Below the pieces are notes generated by a model, which saw only the letters and a program-made list of their open reading frames with translations, was not told where the DNA came from and searched no databases. DNA of 64,000 nucleotides from an uncultured Clostridia bacterium (GTDB lineage: Bacteria > Bacillota > Clostridia > Lachnospirales > Anaerotignaceae): contig CAJUJJ010000005.1 of NCBI GenBank assembly GCA_910586765.1, positions 1 to 64,000 of the forward strand, read 5' to 3'. This document shows positions 53,070 through 62,579 of this stretch, piece after piece. Both the position numbers and the translations under genes were made by a program. Numbering within the stretch: position 1 is the stretch's first letter; the number at the start of each line of letters is the position of its first letter.

Positions 53070-53106
53070 TAGCCTGTCAAATGTTGCTTTTGGCAGGCTA
53101 ATTTTA
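53070..53106 (+). terminator. terminator after galE
   Basis: TAGCCTGTCA pairs with TGGCAGGCTA with one G-U pair around a T/G-rich loop, followed by ATTTTA. Confidence 0.8.
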
Positions 53107-53127
53107 TGTAGTATAATTGTATACTGT

Positions 53128-53658
53128 TTATTTTTGATTTTCTATATATATTTTTGCCATATTACTTGCTTGTTTGATGGGATTTTGTTCTAATAAAATA
53201 TCATAGTGAGGAAGAAGTATTACAGGATAGGCATTTTCTATGTCGCTTTGATAGTAATAATTTACTGTGATAGGTTCAGTGACTGTTAATAGATTGCTAC
53301 GAGTTTTATAGTTTAAATGAAGTATTTCACAAACTTTATCTAAATCTATAGCTTTTTGTATAAGAATGATTTGTGTATCCTCTCCAAATACATTTGAATT
53401 TGGTGCTACTGAAGTAAATAAACAAAGGCTAGGGGCTAGCTGACCTGCTTCAGATGTAATAAGCCAAGCATATCTATCTCCTAATCTTGATGGTTCTGTA
53501 AATTGTAATGTCATAGTATGCGTATTTTGTTCTATTGTTTGTTGCAATAGTGGTAATAAATTATAAACTTCAATAGGAGATGCAAAAACATTTATGGTAG
53601 CGTATAATGATATAAAAATAGAAATTACAGATAATATAAATAGATTTTTTTGTTTCAT
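53128..53658 (-). CDS. exported hypothetical protein
   Basis: A 176-residue protein with a signal peptide (residues 1-27, LFILSVISIFISLYATINVFA). The mature part has LQFTEPSRLGDRYAWLITSEAG near residue 52 and ends with an amphipathic helix. No domain recognised. AAGGAGG stands before the ATG at 53656-53658. It is a single gene between galE and the esterase. Confidence 0.65.
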   Translation of the reverse strand: MKQKNLFILSVISIFISLYATINVFASPIEVYNLLPLLQQTIEQNTHTMTLQFTEPSRLGDRYAWLITSEAGQLAPSLCLFTSVAPNSNVFGEDTQIILIQKAIDLDKVCEILHLNYKTRSNLLTVTEPITVNYYYQSDIENAYPVILLPHYDILLEQNPIKQASNMAKIYIENQK

Positions 53659-53752
53659 ATAAAAATATCCTCCTTGTGTAGCTTTGTTATCATTTCGTTT
53701 AAAGTAAAAAATATTTACAAATAAATTCGCATATCATCATAATATCATAAAA

Positions 53753-53782
53753 AAAGCCTTCAAAATAATATTGAAGGCTTTT
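53753..53782. terminator. terminator after the esterase gene
   Basis: AAAAGCCTTCAA and TTGAAGGCTTTT form a perfect 12-bp stem around a 6-base loop, with a T-rich tail in the minus-strand direction. It follows the esterase stop. Confidence 0.88.
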
Positions 53783-53793
53783 GTAATATAGCT

Positions 53794-54561
53794 TTATAAA
53801 GAATATTTTGAAATCATTTTTTTCATTGCCTCATCAAAATAAATAAAATCGTGTTGAGCATTCCATTGTTCAAATGAATATGGCACATTTTTATTTTTTA
53901 AGTATTCACAAAATTGCAAATGGTCTTTATAAAAGAAATCGTTTGTGCCACAAGTTAAATAAATTTGAGGAAATACTTTTGCTTTTTTCACTAATTCTAT
54001 TAAATCAAATTCTGCTCTCCATTCTAATGTTTCTCCAAATATTGCAGTAAAGTCATTTATGAGTTGCTTTCCGAACTGTTGCTCATATTTCATACTATTT
54101 TGTTTCATATCATAAAGTCCTTGCTTTAAAAATAAACAACAAGAAGAAAAAGCTCCACAAATGCCATACTGTTCTGGTTTGGATAAGGCACACAATAAAG
54201 CTCCATAACCGCCCATAGAACTACCTAATATAATGGTGTCTTCTCTGCGAGAAGAAATAGAAAAAATATTTTTGCAAATTAAAGGCAATTCTTCTGTAAT
54301 GTAATCAAAATAATCAAAACCATATTTCATATTACAATAGAAACTTCTTTCTGCATCAGGCAGTATAAAAATAGTATTTCCTTGCATAGCATAAACAGAT
54401 AACATAGAATAATCTAACCAAGTTTTGCTATTTCCGCAAAGCCCATGAAGTACATAAGCTACTTTATATTGTTTTTGTTTTGATAAATCATTTGGTGTAA
54501 TAATTGTAATACCTGTATCTTTTTGAAGTACATTAGAAAATATTGTACCACTTAATCTCAT
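53794..54561 (-). CDS. esterase D/feruloyl-esterase-type alpha/beta hydrolase
   Basis: A 255-residue hydrolase. HGLCGNSKTWLDYS near residue 35 forms the oxyanion loop and GSSMGGYGAL near 116 holds the nucleophile Ser; YLTCGTNDFFYKD near 205 and WNAQHDFIYFDE near 240 carry the catalytic Asp and His. There is no signal peptide, so it acts in the cytoplasm. Family members hydrolyse S-formylglutathione, acetylated sugars or ferulates. AAGGAG lies upstream of the ATG, directly beside a perfect inverted repeat (54576-54612). The prsA-like gene lies upstream on the same strand. Confidence 0.9.
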   Translation of the reverse strand: MRLSGTIFSNVLQKDTGITIITPNDLSKQKQYKVAYVLHGLCGNSKTWLDYSMLSVYAMQGNTIFILPDAERSFYCNMKYGFDYFDYITEELPLICKNIFSISSRREDTIILGSSMGGYGALLCALSKPEQYGICGAFSSCCLFLKQGLYDMKQNSMKYEQQFGKQLINDFTAIFGETLEWRAEFDLIELVKKAKVFPQIYLTCGTNDFFYKDHLQFCEYLKNKNVPYSFEQWNAQHDFIYFDEAMKKMISKYSL

Positions 54562-54575
54562 TATAAATACACTCC

Positions 54576-54612
54576 TTTACTGAAATAGTTACAACTCAAC
54601 TATTTCAGTAAA
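54576..54612 (-). promoter_or_regulatory. perfect 15-bp inverted repeat at the esterase ribosome site
   Basis: TTTACTGAAATAGTT (54576-54590) and AACTATTTCAGTAAA (54598-54612) are perfect complements around a 7-base loop. In minus-strand sense the 3' arm runs straight into AAAGGAG of the esterase. No T run follows, so it is not a typical terminator. It could be a regulator-binding dyad or a hairpin that governs ribosome access. Confidence 0.65.
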
Positions 54613-54645
54613 TACAATGCAAAGCCTCATAACTATCACCTCTTT

Positions 54646-55611
54646 TTAGGGTATCATTTCAATGGTATTCCATACACTATCATTTCTTTCAATTTCAGTA
54701 TCTGCAAGCCACTGATTAAGTTCATCTGTAAATACTTGCTGCTTCATAGAAGATATATATTCTGATTTTATCAGTTCTTTTAATTGAGCATCGTCTGGAA
54801 CAGATTTTTGGTCAATATAAATAATAAAATACCCATCTTCTGTAGATATAGGGTCAGTAATTTGCCCTTGTTCAAAATTAAAATCTATATTAAAAGTAGC
54901 ATCTAATCTATTTTTATATGATTGTGTAGTTCCAACAAATTCTTCATTTTGAGAGTTCGTTTCATATTGTTGATATACTGCTTGGAACTCTTCACCTTGT
55001 TTTAAACGTTGTGATATTTCTTGTGCTGTTTGATGGTCTGGTATCAATATTGTGTTTATAGTATATTGTGTGTAGGCTGTTCTTTGTGCTTCTTTGTTTT
55101 GTTCAAAATAAGCATTAAAATCTGCTTCAGAAAGCTGATAATCTTTTGTAACTGCTTCTATCACTTTTCTGTAAAGTGAAGCATCTTCCATAATGCGATA
55201 AATGTCTTGCTGAGAAATTGAAATAATCTCTTTTTGCTGTTCTGTCATAGAAGCAAGTTCTGTATCTCCTCTTTCTTTTGCCGCAGTTTTGTCTTCATCA
55301 GAGAGAGAAACTTTATATTTGTTTGCTTTGTCTGCTGTCACTTTGACGTGGAGCATTGTAGTAAATGCTCTTTCTTTTACTACATTTTCAGCAGATTGTC
55401 CGTCAAAATCTGTTTCCCATATATCATTACCACCAATTTCATTAAAATCTCTTGTTGCTTCATATAAATATAACATATATTCTGATTTAGAAATCGCCTT
55501 GCCATCTACTGTTGCAATAATATTTTCGTTGTCAATTTGCTCTGTACAGCCTGCCGTTGCAAACAGTGAGAAACAAAGAAGCATGGCGAGTATTGATTTT
55601 AATTTTTTCAT
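54646..55611 (-). CDS. PrsA/SurA-type peptidyl-prolyl isomerase lipoprotein
   Basis: A 321-residue exported foldase. The signal peptide ends in the lipobox TAGC with Cys near residue 22. The SurA-N-type helical part (about 30-170, beginning IIATVDGKAISKSEYMLYLY) is followed by a parvulin-type region (about 180-275) and a C-terminal helix. The parvulin domain keeps the INTILIPDHQTAQEI and GQITDPISTEDGYFIIYID patterns. It lies downstream of mfd, a frequent order in Clostridia. Role: folding of secreted proteins outside the membrane. Confidence 0.87.
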   Translation of the reverse strand: MKKLKSILAMLLCFSLFATAGCTEQIDNENIIATVDGKAISKSEYMLYLYEATRDFNEIGGNDIWETDFDGQSAENVVKERAFTTMLHVKVTADKANKYKVSLSDEDKTAAKERGDTELASMTEQQKEIISISQQDIYRIMEDASLYRKVIEAVTKDYQLSEADFNAYFEQNKEAQRTAYTQYTINTILIPDHQTAQEISQRLKQGEEFQAVYQQYETNSQNEEFVGTTQSYKNRLDATFNIDFNFEQGQITDPISTEDGYFIIYIDQKSVPDDAQLKELIKSEYISSMKQQVFTDELNQWLADTEIERNDSVWNTIEMIP

Positions 55612-55751
55612 GTATACACCTGCTTCATCAAATATAATATATTGTTTTAATAGTCATAAATATTGCTTATACATACCTGAAAAACAGAAGTTTTGATAAC
55701 ATTCTATTTCTACTGTATATTTTTCATTATACACTAGAAAAATAAAAAATC

Positions 55752-58700
55752 CTAGCATTTCAATGCTTGTAATAATATTTTAATATTGTCTAGTATGATA
55801 CTTTCTTTTTCTTTTGGTGTAATTTTCATAGTAATATAAGGAGAAGCACCTGCAGTAAAAAGATATTTTCCTTTTCCGTTTGTAATTAGTGTAGTAATAT
55901 TTTCTGGATTGATATTTGCTTCTGGTTTTAATTGTAATAATATGCTGTTTGATTTTTGTACAATAGATAATATATCTAAATAATGTGCGTCTGCTTTTAA
56001 AAGTACCACATCTAAAAGGGTTTGAACGCTTTTAGGTAAATTTCCAAAACGGTCTTCCAGTTCTTCTTGTATATTGTAATAATCATTCTGATTTGAAACA
56101 GCAGCGATTTTTTTGTACATTTCCATACGTTGTTCTTGATTTTTGATATAAAAATCAGGAATATAAGCATTAATATTTAAGTCGATAGCAGTTTCAAAAT
56201 ATTCTTGTTTAGGTTCTCCTTTCATATTTTGAATTTCTTCTTCCAAAAGACGACAATACATATCATAGCCTATTGCTTCCATATGTCCGTGTTGTTCTGC
56301 TCCTAAAAGATTACCAGCACCTCTGATTTCTAAATCCCTCATAGCAATTTTAAAGCCAGAACCAAACTCTGTAAATTCACGTATTGTTTGTAATCTTTTT
56401 TCTGCAGTTTCTTGTAATACTTTATCTTTATGATACATTAAATAGGCATATGCCATTCTGTTGGAACGACCAACACGTCCTCTTAATTGATAAAGTTGAG
56501 AAAGTCCCATACGGTCAGCGTCTTGTATGATAATAGTATTTGTATTTGAAATGTCCAATCCTGTTTCAATAATGGTAGTACAAACGAGAACATCAATTTC
56601 TCCTTCTATAAAATCAGACATAATATTTTCCAATTCTCTTTCTGTCATTTGACCATGAGCGTAGCTGATTTTTGCTTCAGGAACTAATTTTTGTAAATGA
56701 AGTGTTTCTTCTGCAATATTTTGTACACGATTGAATAAATAATATACCTGTCCTCCTCTTGCTAATTCTCTATGAATTGCTTCCCTCACAAAAGCAGGAT
56801 TGCTTTCTAAAACATAAGTCTGTATGGGATAACGTTCTTGAGGAGGTTCCTCTAATATACTCATATCACGAATACCCGAAAGGCTCATATGAAGTGTACG
56901 AGGAATAGGTGTTGCTGTGAGTGTAAGTACATTTACATTTTCACGAAGCGACTTTAATTTTTCTTTATGTCCAACACCAAAACGTTGTTCCTCGTCTACA
57001 ATAACAAGTCCTAAATCTTTAAAAACAACATCTTTTGATAAAATACGATGTGTACCTATTACAATATCTATAATACCATTTTTTAAACCCTCCAGTGTTT
57101 CTTTTTGCTGTTTTGGAGTACGAAAACGAGAAAGCAATCCAATTTTAATAGGATAACCAGACATTCTTTGTAAAAAAGTGTTATAATGTTGCTGAGCAAG
57201 TATTGTGGTAGGCACTAAATAAGCGACTTGTTTGCTGTCTTGTACCGTTTTAAAAGCTGCTCTGATGGCAACTTCAGTTTTGCCATAACCAACGTCACCA
57301 CATATCAATCTATCCATTACTTTGCCACTTTCCATATCTCTTTTGATGTCTTCTATAGCATATAATTGGTCTTCTGTTTCTTCAAAAGAAAAGCCTTCTT
57401 CAAATTCTTTTTGCCATAAAGTATCTTTGGAATATAAAAAACCTTTTGTATTTGCTCTTTTGGCATAAAGTGCTACTAAATCTTGTGCTAATATTTTGAT
57501 AGCAGAACGAGCTTTTGTTTTTGCTTTTTTCCACTCTTGTCCGCCTAGTTTGTTTAGCTTTGGAGCAACGCCGTGACTGCCGATGTATTTTTGTATTAAA
57601 TTCATTTGATTTACAGGAACAAACAGATTTCCGCCATTGGCATAAGATATTTTCATATAATCTTTGTTAATACCATCAATAGTAATTTTTTCCAGACCTT
57701 GAAAAACACCTATACCATGATTGTCGTGTACAACATAGTCGCCTGCTTTTAAATCAGTAAAACTTTCTATAGGCGTTCCCTTTTTGGTTTTAGTACGTCT
57801 TTTTTTACGATTTGTTTCTCCATAAAATTCTTTGTCAGAAAAAATAGCAAAAGAAATATCTTGATAATAAAAACTTTGATTTAATTTACCAGATGCCACC
57901 ATAATGGCACCATTAGGTATTGTTTTTTCGAATGTTTCACTATAAAAAGAAGTAATATTTCTTTCTGCTAATTCTTTTACTACTCTTTCACAATGCGTAC
58001 GACCTCCAGCCAGTATTACAATACGATAATTTAATTTTTTTAGCATATCAATTTCATTGCAAAACAAATCCATTCTTTTTTGAAAAGCAGGAGCAGATTT
58101 TACAGAAAAGAAAAAAGTATCTTTTACAGTAAAACAAGAAGCCTTTTGAGATATTGTAGTAAAAAGAATTTGAGAAAAAGAACAAGCCTCTTTTAAAATA
58201 TGAGTGTAATCAAAAAGAAGATTACTCTGTGTAGGGAGTATGTATCCTTTTTCGATACGCTGTTTCATACTTTCGCCATATTCTTCAAAAATGGTATTAA
58301 TATGCTGCTGTATTTTGTCTGGTTCATCAAAAAATAAAAGGGTATCTTTTGAAATATAACTTAAAAGAGACACTGTATTTTCATAAAAATAAGGCATATA
58401 GTTGTTTATGTTGCTGTGATTTTGTCCTAATTTTAATGCTTCTAATACAGGTAATGTTGTTTCTTTTAAACGTTGAGCATAGTCATAAAGTTCTTCTTTT
58501 TCAAATTGTTGTAATGTTATTTGATATTCCTTTTCGATTTTTTCTATGGCGGTAGAAGCAGTTTTTTTATTATATACTAATTCTCTCATAGGAAAAATAG
58601 AAATATTGTTTATTTTTTCAGTAGAACGCTGTGTATTTGTATTTACAAGACGAATAGAGTCTATTTCATTGTCCCAAAGCTCAATACGAAATGTTTGTTC

Positions 58701-59258
58701 TGCTGTGGGAGAATAAATATCTATAATGCCCCCTCTTATAGCAAATTGTCCTGCTGCTTCTACTAATTCTGTACGCTCATATCCCATCTGTATGAGTTTT
58801 TGTAACAATTCTTTTGTATCAATAACATCTCCTTCTTTTAGCTGCAATATAAAAGAAGAAAAAATCTCTTTTGGAGGCATTTTGTCAAGGAGTGCTTCTA
58901 TAGAAAGTACAAGTATAGGTTTTTCTCCATTAATATAACGATGTATTACAGAAAAACGCTGACAGGTGATAGCTTGACTGCGTACATCAGCACTATAAAA
59001 AAGTAAATCTTTTGCTGGATAAAAACAAGTATCTTTGTGAAAAAAACAAAAGTTTTCGTAAATTTCACGTGCTTTTAATTCACTGTATGTTAGTATAATA
59101 GCAGGACGATTTGTATGATGACAAATTGCTGCTATCATATGTGTTAGTTGTATATCAATAATGCCAGAAGCTAATATTGGCGTATTGTTTTGTGCAATGT
59201 TCTGTAACATTTTTTGATATTGCTGTAATTCCAATAAAGGCTGAAAAAGAGTATTCAA
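55752..59258 (-). CDS. mfd: transcription-repair coupling factor Mfd
   Basis: A 1168-residue translocase that removes stalled RNA polymerase from DNA lesions and recruits UvrA. The N-terminal UvrB-like part (about 1-330), the RNA polymerase-interacting domain (GDYVVHDNHGIGVFQG near 505) and the motor are all present. Walker A is GDVGYGKTEVAIRA near 655, Walker B VDEEQRFGVGHKE near 756, and QLRGRVGRSNRMAY near 930. The C-terminal TRCF domain is intact. Its start overlaps the pth stop by four bases. Confidence 0.97.
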   Translation of the reverse strand: MNTLFQPLLELQQYQKMLQNIAQNNTPILASGIIDIQLTHMIAAICHHTNRPAIILTYSELKAREIYENFCFFHKDTCFYPAKDLLFYSADVRSQAITCQRFSVIHRYINGEKPILVLSIEALLDKMPPKEIFSSFILQLKEGDVIDTKELLQKLIQMGYERTELVEAAGQFAIRGGIIDIYSPTAEQTFRIELWDNEIDSIRLVNTNTQRSTEKINNISIFPMRELVYNKKTASTAIEKIEKEYQITLQQFEKEELYDYAQRLKETTLPVLEALKLGQNHSNINNYMPYFYENTVSLLSYISKDTLLFFDEPDKIQQHINTIFEEYGESMKQRIEKGYILPTQSNLLFDYTHILKEACSFSQILFTTISQKASCFTVKDTFFFSVKSAPAFQKRMDLFCNEIDMLKKLNYRIVILAGGRTHCERVVKELAERNITSFYSETFEKTIPNGAIMVASGKLNQSFYYQDISFAIFSDKEFYGETNRKKRRTKTKKGTPIESFTDLKAGDYVVHDNHGIGVFQGLEKITIDGINKDYMKISYANGGNLFVPVNQMNLIQKYIGSHGVAPKLNKLGGQEWKKAKTKARSAIKILAQDLVALYAKRANTKGFLYSKDTLWQKEFEEGFSFEETEDQLYAIEDIKRDMESGKVMDRLICGDVGYGKTEVAIRAAFKTVQDSKQVAYLVPTTILAQQHYNTFLQRMSGYPIKIGLLSRFRTPKQQKETLEGLKNGIIDIVIGTHRILSKDVVFKDLGLVIVDEEQRFGVGHKEKLKSLRENVNVLTLTATPIPRTLHMSLSGIRDMSILEEPPQERYPIQTYVLESNPAFVREAIHRELARGGQVYYLFNRVQNIAEETLHLQKLVPEAKISYAHGQMTERELENIMSDFIEGEIDVLVCTTIIETGLDISNTNTIIIQDADRMGLSQLYQLRGRVGRSNRMAYAYLMYHKDKVLQETAEKRLQTIREFTEFGSGFKIAMRDLEIRGAGNLLGAEQHGHMEAIGYDMYCRLLEEEIQNMKGEPKQEYFETAIDLNINAYIPDFYIKNQEQRMEMYKKIAAVSNQNDYYNIQEELEDRFGNLPKSVQTLLDVVLLKADAHYLDILSIVQKSNSILLQLKPEANINPENITTLITNGKGKYLFTAGASPYITMKITPKEKESIILDNIKILLQALKC

Positions 59259-59872
59259 GAAATCACCTCGTTTTGATGAGAAGGTTTTGATTTTTTATTT
59301 TCTTTTTTTAGTTTTTGATTTGTTTGGTTCATAGCCTCTTTTATGTCCTTTGTTAATATGATTTCTATGGCATGACAGGCTTTGTCTACACCGCTGAGTA
59401 TAAGAGGCTCATCGTCTTTTGAAAATTTGGCAAGCACATAATCTGCTAAATCCCAGCCATTTGGCTTTTCGCCGATACCTACTTTGATACGAACAAAATC
59501 TTCTGTACCTAAATGGGCTATAATATTTTTAATACCATTGTGCCCTCCTGCACTTCCTTTTTCTCTAATACGTACTGTGCTGAGAGGCAAACTAGTATCA
59601 TCATATATTACATAAAATTGTTCTAATGGTATTTTATAAAATTTCAATATTTCTCTAATACTTTCTCCGCTTAAATTCATATATGTTTGGGGTTTTACAA
59701 GAAGCACTTTTTTGCCTAATATTGTGCCATCTCCTATCAGTGCCTTGTGTTTAAATTTTGTTACATCAATATTATATTGTTTTGCAAGCTGGTCAATGAC
59801 CCAAAAACCTACATTATGTTTTGTTTTATCATATTCTTTTCCTGGATTTCCTAGACCTGCAATCACTATCAT
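59255..59872 (-). CDS. pth: peptidyl-tRNA hydrolase
   Basis: A 205-residue enzyme that frees tRNA from stalled peptidyl-tRNAs. I choose ATG 59872, preceded by AGAGGTGAT, which gives the canonical start MIVIAGLGNPGKEYDKTKHNVGF with the catalytic His near residue 20. KPQTYMNLSGESI near 66, DDTSLPLSTVRIREKGSAGGHNG near 95-117 and GIGEKPNGWDLADYVLAKF near 140 are intact. The C-terminus is Lys-rich. It is followed by mfd with overlap. Confidence 0.96.
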   Translation of the reverse strand: MIVIAGLGNPGKEYDKTKHNVGFWVIDQLAKQYNIDVTKFKHKALIGDGTILGKKVLLVKPQTYMNLSGESIREILKFYKIPLEQFYVIYDDTSLPLSTVRIREKGSAGGHNGIKNIIAHLGTEDFVRIKVGIGEKPNGWDLADYVLAKFSKDDEPLILSGVDKACHAIEIILTKDIKEAMNQTNQKLKKENKKSKPSHQNEVIS

Positions 59873-60034
59873 ATTTTTATCACCTCTGTTTTTATTAAAA
59901 AATGGTAGTAAATTCATAAAATATCTCCTTTTTGCATTAGAAATAAGTCCTAAATAAATATGTAGGACTGACTGTAAATGAACTGTGTATTATGATTTCA
60001 TTATAGCTGTTGTATTGTAAAAAGCAAGGTGTTT

Positions 60035-60658
60035 TCAATGTATGAATTCGACAAAATCATTTGAAGTAACTGCCTTTAGGGTATGTTTTTGAAATAAAAA
60101 TAAATGAGAAGAAAGAGCAGTTGCTTCTTCTATATTATGTGTAATAACAAAACAAATTTTGTGAAATAATTTTTTTTGTAAAAATGGTATAATTTGTTTT
60201 TTTCTTTCTAAATCAATGCCTACAAAAGGTTCATCTAAAAGAAATATATCTCCATCATAAGCAATTGCTTTTGCTAAAGCTACACGCCTTTGCATACCGC
60301 CGCTTAATTCTGAAGGTAATTTATTTTCTATACCAAATAAATCTAATTGTTCTAATATAGAAATGCAGTATTCTTTATCATTGTTGACAACTGTCATATT
60401 GTCTAAAACAGTAAACCAAGGCAGTAATCTATTTTCTTGAAAAAGAAATGAAATTTTGGAAGCATTGTGATAAATAGAACCTTTTTGAGGAAGTAATAAA
60501 CCACTTATTAATTTAAAAAATGTTGTTTTGCCACAACCGCTTTTGCCTAATATACAATAAATTCCTTGTTTGTCAATATAACAGCAAAATTGTTGTAATA
60601 TTGTTTTGTCATAACAAAATGTTACATTATCAAATTGTAGCATTGTTTTTGTTTTCAT
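60035..60658 (-). CDS. ABC transporter ATP-binding protein (NitT/TauT type)
   Basis: A 207-residue ATPase of an importer. Walker A is LGKSGCGKTTFFKL near residue 38, the signature is LSGGMQRRVALAKA near 118, Walker B is DIFLLDEPFVGID near 137 and the switch His is in VITHNIEEATALS near 170. Its start overlaps the permease gene by 29 bases. It is the last gene of the ABC operon. Substrate class is set by the binding protein. Confidence 0.92.
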   Translation of the reverse strand: MKTKTMLQFDNVTFCYDKTILQQFCCYIDKQGIYCILGKSGCGKTTFFKLISGLLLPQKGSIYHNASKISFLFQENRLLPWFTVLDNMTVVNNDKEYCISILEQLDLFGIENKLPSELSGGMQRRVALAKAIAYDGDIFLLDEPFVGIDLERKKQIIPFLQKKLFHKICFVITHNIEEATALSSHLFLFQKHTLKAVTSNDFVEFIH

Positions 60659-61424
60659 ATAAAATACCCATCTTTCTACTAATATAATGAAGTAATTGTA
60701 AAAAACATTTTTCTAATAGTATACTAAATAGTATAGCACAAATTGTCCATACAAATAATTCCGATGTTTCTAAATAAATTTTTGTTTCATAAATTTTTTT
60801 GCCTATAGAAGCATTTGGAGTACATATTACTTCTGCTGCAATGCCAGCTTTCCAAGCCATACCTATGCCTGCATGACAAGCAGATATAAAATAAGGAAGT
60901 ACAGAAGGAATATATATATAACGACAAGTTTTGAAGTAAGAAAAGCCATATACTTTTGCCATTTCCAAATATTGTTTTTGTGTCTGCTCTATGCCTATGC
61001 TGATGTTTGTCCATATTAAAGGAAATACCATTAAAAATGATATTACAATAGGAACAAAATCTGTTTTTACCCATAAAAGTACTAATATGCTAAAAGAAGC
61101 AACAGGGGTTGCTTTCATTGTGTGTATCGCAGGAGAAAAAAAGTCATATAATATTTTACTGCGATGGCAAAATATAGCGAATAAAATACCTAAAAATACA
61201 GAAAATAAATAACCCATCAATATACGAATAATAGAATAAAATATAGTATACCAAAAAGAATATTCTGAGCAAAGTGAAAAAAAGGTTTTTATAACACTGA
61301 TAGGAGAAGCAATTAATATTTGTTTGTTTACTATCATAAATAAAAATTGCCAAAACAACAGCCATACAAATAGTATGGCCGTTTTAGAAATCAGCTTTTT
61401 ATTCTGTGTAATAAAAATCTTCAT
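60630..61424 (-). CDS. ABC transporter permease (NitT/TauT type)
   Basis: A 264-residue integral membrane protein with about six hydrophobic segments. The cytoplasmic EAA-like loop is EMAKVYGFSYFKTCRYIYIPSVLP near residues 150-180, with the later CHAGIGMAWKAGIAAEVICT typical of SsuC/TauC permeases. It overlaps the binding-protein gene by 26 bases and the ATPase by 29 bases, so the three subunits are translationally coupled. Confidence 0.92.
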   Translation of the reverse strand: MKIFITQNKKLISKTAILFVWLLFWQFLFMIVNKQILIASPISVIKTFFSLCSEYSFWYTIFYSIIRILMGYLFSVFLGILFAIFCHRSKILYDFFSPAIHTMKATPVASFSILVLLWVKTDFVPIVISFLMVFPLIWTNISIGIEQTQKQYLEMAKVYGFSYFKTCRYIYIPSVLPYFISACHAGIGMAWKAGIAAEVICTPNASIGKKIYETKIYLETSELFVWTICAILFSILLEKCFLQLLHYISRKMGILYENKNNATI

Positions 61425-62415
61425 CAGGCAATACGCCTCCTATAGATTTTGGATTTGCATCAAATAGAACTTGATAAAAACCTTGTAAAGCATTTTTCAT
61501 TTCTTCGCCAGAAATAAAAACAATGTTGCAGTTTGGTATTGCCTTTTCAGCGGCGGCAGCATTGTCCATAATGCCGTATTGTTGTACTAATGCAGCAGCT
61601 TCTGTTACATTTGCATTGACATAATTTACAGAGTTTTCATATTCTTTTAAAAAATTTTCGAATGCTTGTTTGTTGTTTTCAATAAATTCCTTTCTTGCTA
61701 CAATACAGCCCATAGCAAGCTGTGATTGTTGTAAAGAATTTAATTTTTGTGTATTATCCCATTCTTGTGTTAAATCAAGTGCTTGACGTATTGTGTTGTC
61801 TTTGAGTAAAACGGCTGTGACATTAGGTTCTGGTAAAAGAGCAATATTAACATCTCCTGCTAATAAAGCAGCAGCAAGTTCTGCGTGTTCTGTCATATAT
61901 TCTACTGTTACATTTTCAATATTGTTTTTTTGTAAAATGTAATTCAAAACATACTCAGGAGTGGAGCCTTGCCCTGTAGCATAAATTGTTTTGCCTTCTA
62001 AATCAGATATAGATTGTATAGTGTCACCACGTTCTAAAATATGTAATACACCTAATGTGTTTATGGCAGCAATAGAAATTTCATGTTCTGATTTGTTGTA
62101 AACGGCAGCAGCGACATTTGTAGGAAGTGCTGCAATGTCTACTCCTCCATTTATAAGTTCTGCCATTACTTCGTCTGGTGCAGAAGAAATTTCAAATGTA
62201 TAGTCGTTTGATAAATCTGTAGCATCTAATAATTGTATTGCACCAATTCCTGTAGGCCCTTTTAAAACAGCAACAGAAACGGGCGTTTTGTCTGCATTTT
62301 CAATGACATCTGGCTGTTCTGCTGCTGTGCTAGAATTATCAGAACAAGCTACCATATTAAAAAGTAAAGTAATCAAAAGTAAAATACTAAAAATAGGTTT
62401 TAATTTGTTTTTCAT
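61399..62415 (-). CDS. ABC transporter substrate-binding lipoprotein
   Basis: A 338-residue exported binding protein. A signal peptide ends in the lipobox NMVAC with Cys near residue 25. The two-lobe NMT1/SsuA-type fold starts VSVAVLKGPTGIGAIQLLD near 48, with ALPTNVAAAVYNK near 100 and the hinge LEGKTIYATGQGSTPEYVL near 145. The family takes up sulfonates, taurine, nitrate or thiamine precursors; the GPTG loop variant is common in gut Clostridia and its ligand is unknown to me. The operon is next to a [FeFe]-hydrogenase gene on the same strand but after its terminator. Confidence 0.9.
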   Translation of the reverse strand: MKNKLKPIFSILLLITLLFNMVACSDNSSTAAEQPDVIENADKTPVSVAVLKGPTGIGAIQLLDATDLSNDYTFEISSAPDEVMAELINGGVDIAALPTNVAAAVYNKSEHEISIAAINTLGVLHILERGDTIQSISDLEGKTIYATGQGSTPEYVLNYILQKNNIENVTVEYMTEHAELAAALLAGDVNIALLPEPNVTAVLLKDNTIRQALDLTQEWDNTQKLNSLQQSQLAMGCIVARKEFIENNKQAFENFLKEYENSVNYVNANVTEAAALVQQYGIMDNAAAAEKAIPNCNIVFISGEEMKNALQGFYQVLFDANPKSIGGVLPDEDFYYTE

Positions 62416-62504
62416 AATAGTGTTGCTGCTCGTAGTGTTAAAAAATAAAATGATTTTATAAAGCAGCTACTCCTTTCATTTATAAAATTTGTATGATAAA
62501 AAAG

Positions 62505-62535
62505 GAAGGAACTGTTGTAGTTCCTTCATAAAAGT
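62505..62535 (-). terminator. terminator after the hydrogenase gene
   Basis: GAAGGAACT (62505-62513) and AGTTCCTTC (62519-62527) form a perfect 9-bp stem around GTTGT. In minus-strand sense CTTTTTT follows. It separates the hydrogenase gene from the ABC operon. Confidence 0.88.
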
Positions 62536-62579
62536 TATTACTGTTTTTCATTATGCTGAAGTGAACAGATTTTCTATTA

